A stretch of 22,667 bases of DNA from Euryarchaeota archaeon UBA181. Lineage in GTDB: Archaea; Thermoplasmatota; Poseidoniia; Poseidoniales; Thalassarchaeaceae. Both the position numbers and the translations under genes were made by a program. Location of the stretch: contig DALI01000038.1 of the NCBI GenBank assembly GCA_002496725.1, forward strand, positions 745 through 23,411, in the 5' to 3' direction. The notes beneath the pieces are model-generated. The model saw nothing but the letters and a program-made list of their open reading frames with translations, searched no databases and was not told where the DNA came from. How positions within the stretch are numbered: position 1 is the stretch's first letter; each line of letters begins with the position of its first letter. Below, in pieces: positions 22,597 through 22,667 of the stretch.

Positions 22597-22667
22597 TAGC
22601 GACGCTCCACAACAATAACCACTCGAGGAACTCACGGCAGGGTACTACACAGGGGAATCACCCACTC

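Noticed and set aside
1..22667. CRISPR array, insertion sequence, prophage or toxin-antitoxin genes
   Set aside because: No spaced direct repeats, transposase, integrase, terminal inverted repeats or phage structural genes were seen on either strand.

Overview
The window looks like a piece of an archaeal chromosome, most likely an aerobic planktonic euryarchaeon of the Marine Group II type (Ca. Poseidoniia, Thermoplasmatota). The reasons are a full-length two-ring Cdc48/VAT ATPase, a DUF58/DUF4350 membrane cluster, an NcsA/TtuA-type tRNA thiolase with archaeal-style zinc knuckles, and TATA-like boxes about 26-30 bases upstream of several start codons. Arginine is coded mostly by AGA/AGG. Bacterial-looking genes sit among these (threonyl-tRNA synthetase with TGS and N2 editing domains, TrhO, succinate dehydrogenase), which is common in that group. 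The taxon is an inference; no rRNA is present.

Layout. Positions 1-3311 (minus): succinate dehydrogenase in the order membrane subunit, flavoprotein, iron-sulfur subunit; the last runs off the left edge. Positions 3411-3518 (plus): a possible 35-residue zinc-ribbon microprotein. Positions 3515-5143 (minus): an aldehyde dehydrogenase, divergent from 5286-7763 (plus), which holds cdc48 and a PRC-barrel gene. Positions 7852-11968 (plus): a three-gene membrane operon, DUF4350-like with calcium-binding loops, DUF58, and an eight-helix protein of unknown family, possibly followed by a small ORF to 12170. Positions 12316-14506 (plus): tRNA thiolase, TrhO-type tRNA hydroxylase and a cupin, tightly packed. 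Positions 14539-17834 (minus): thrS followed by an MFS exporter. Positions 17999-22596 (plus): an ATP-NAD-kinase-like protein, a TPR protein with atypical arginine codons, a DUF1295 membrane protein and a thioredoxin-like lipoprotein.

How the genes work together. SdhCAB and the aldehyde dehydrogenase are aerobic central metabolism. The thiolase and TrhO are both predicted tRNA-uridine modifiers and probably form one transcription unit. The DUF4350-DUF58-membrane trio is probably a cell-surface complex, and no MoxR gene is visible next to it. Several first-in-unit genes appear leaderless, while internal genes carry Shine-Dalgarno sequences; I used this to move several starts inward from the longest reading frame. 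No rRNA, tRNA, CRISPR array, insertion sequence or phage gene was found. I see no unmistakable new defence or biosynthetic system; the most interesting loci are the tRNA-modification cluster, the Cdc48/PRC pair, the DUF58 trio and the compositionally odd TPR gene.
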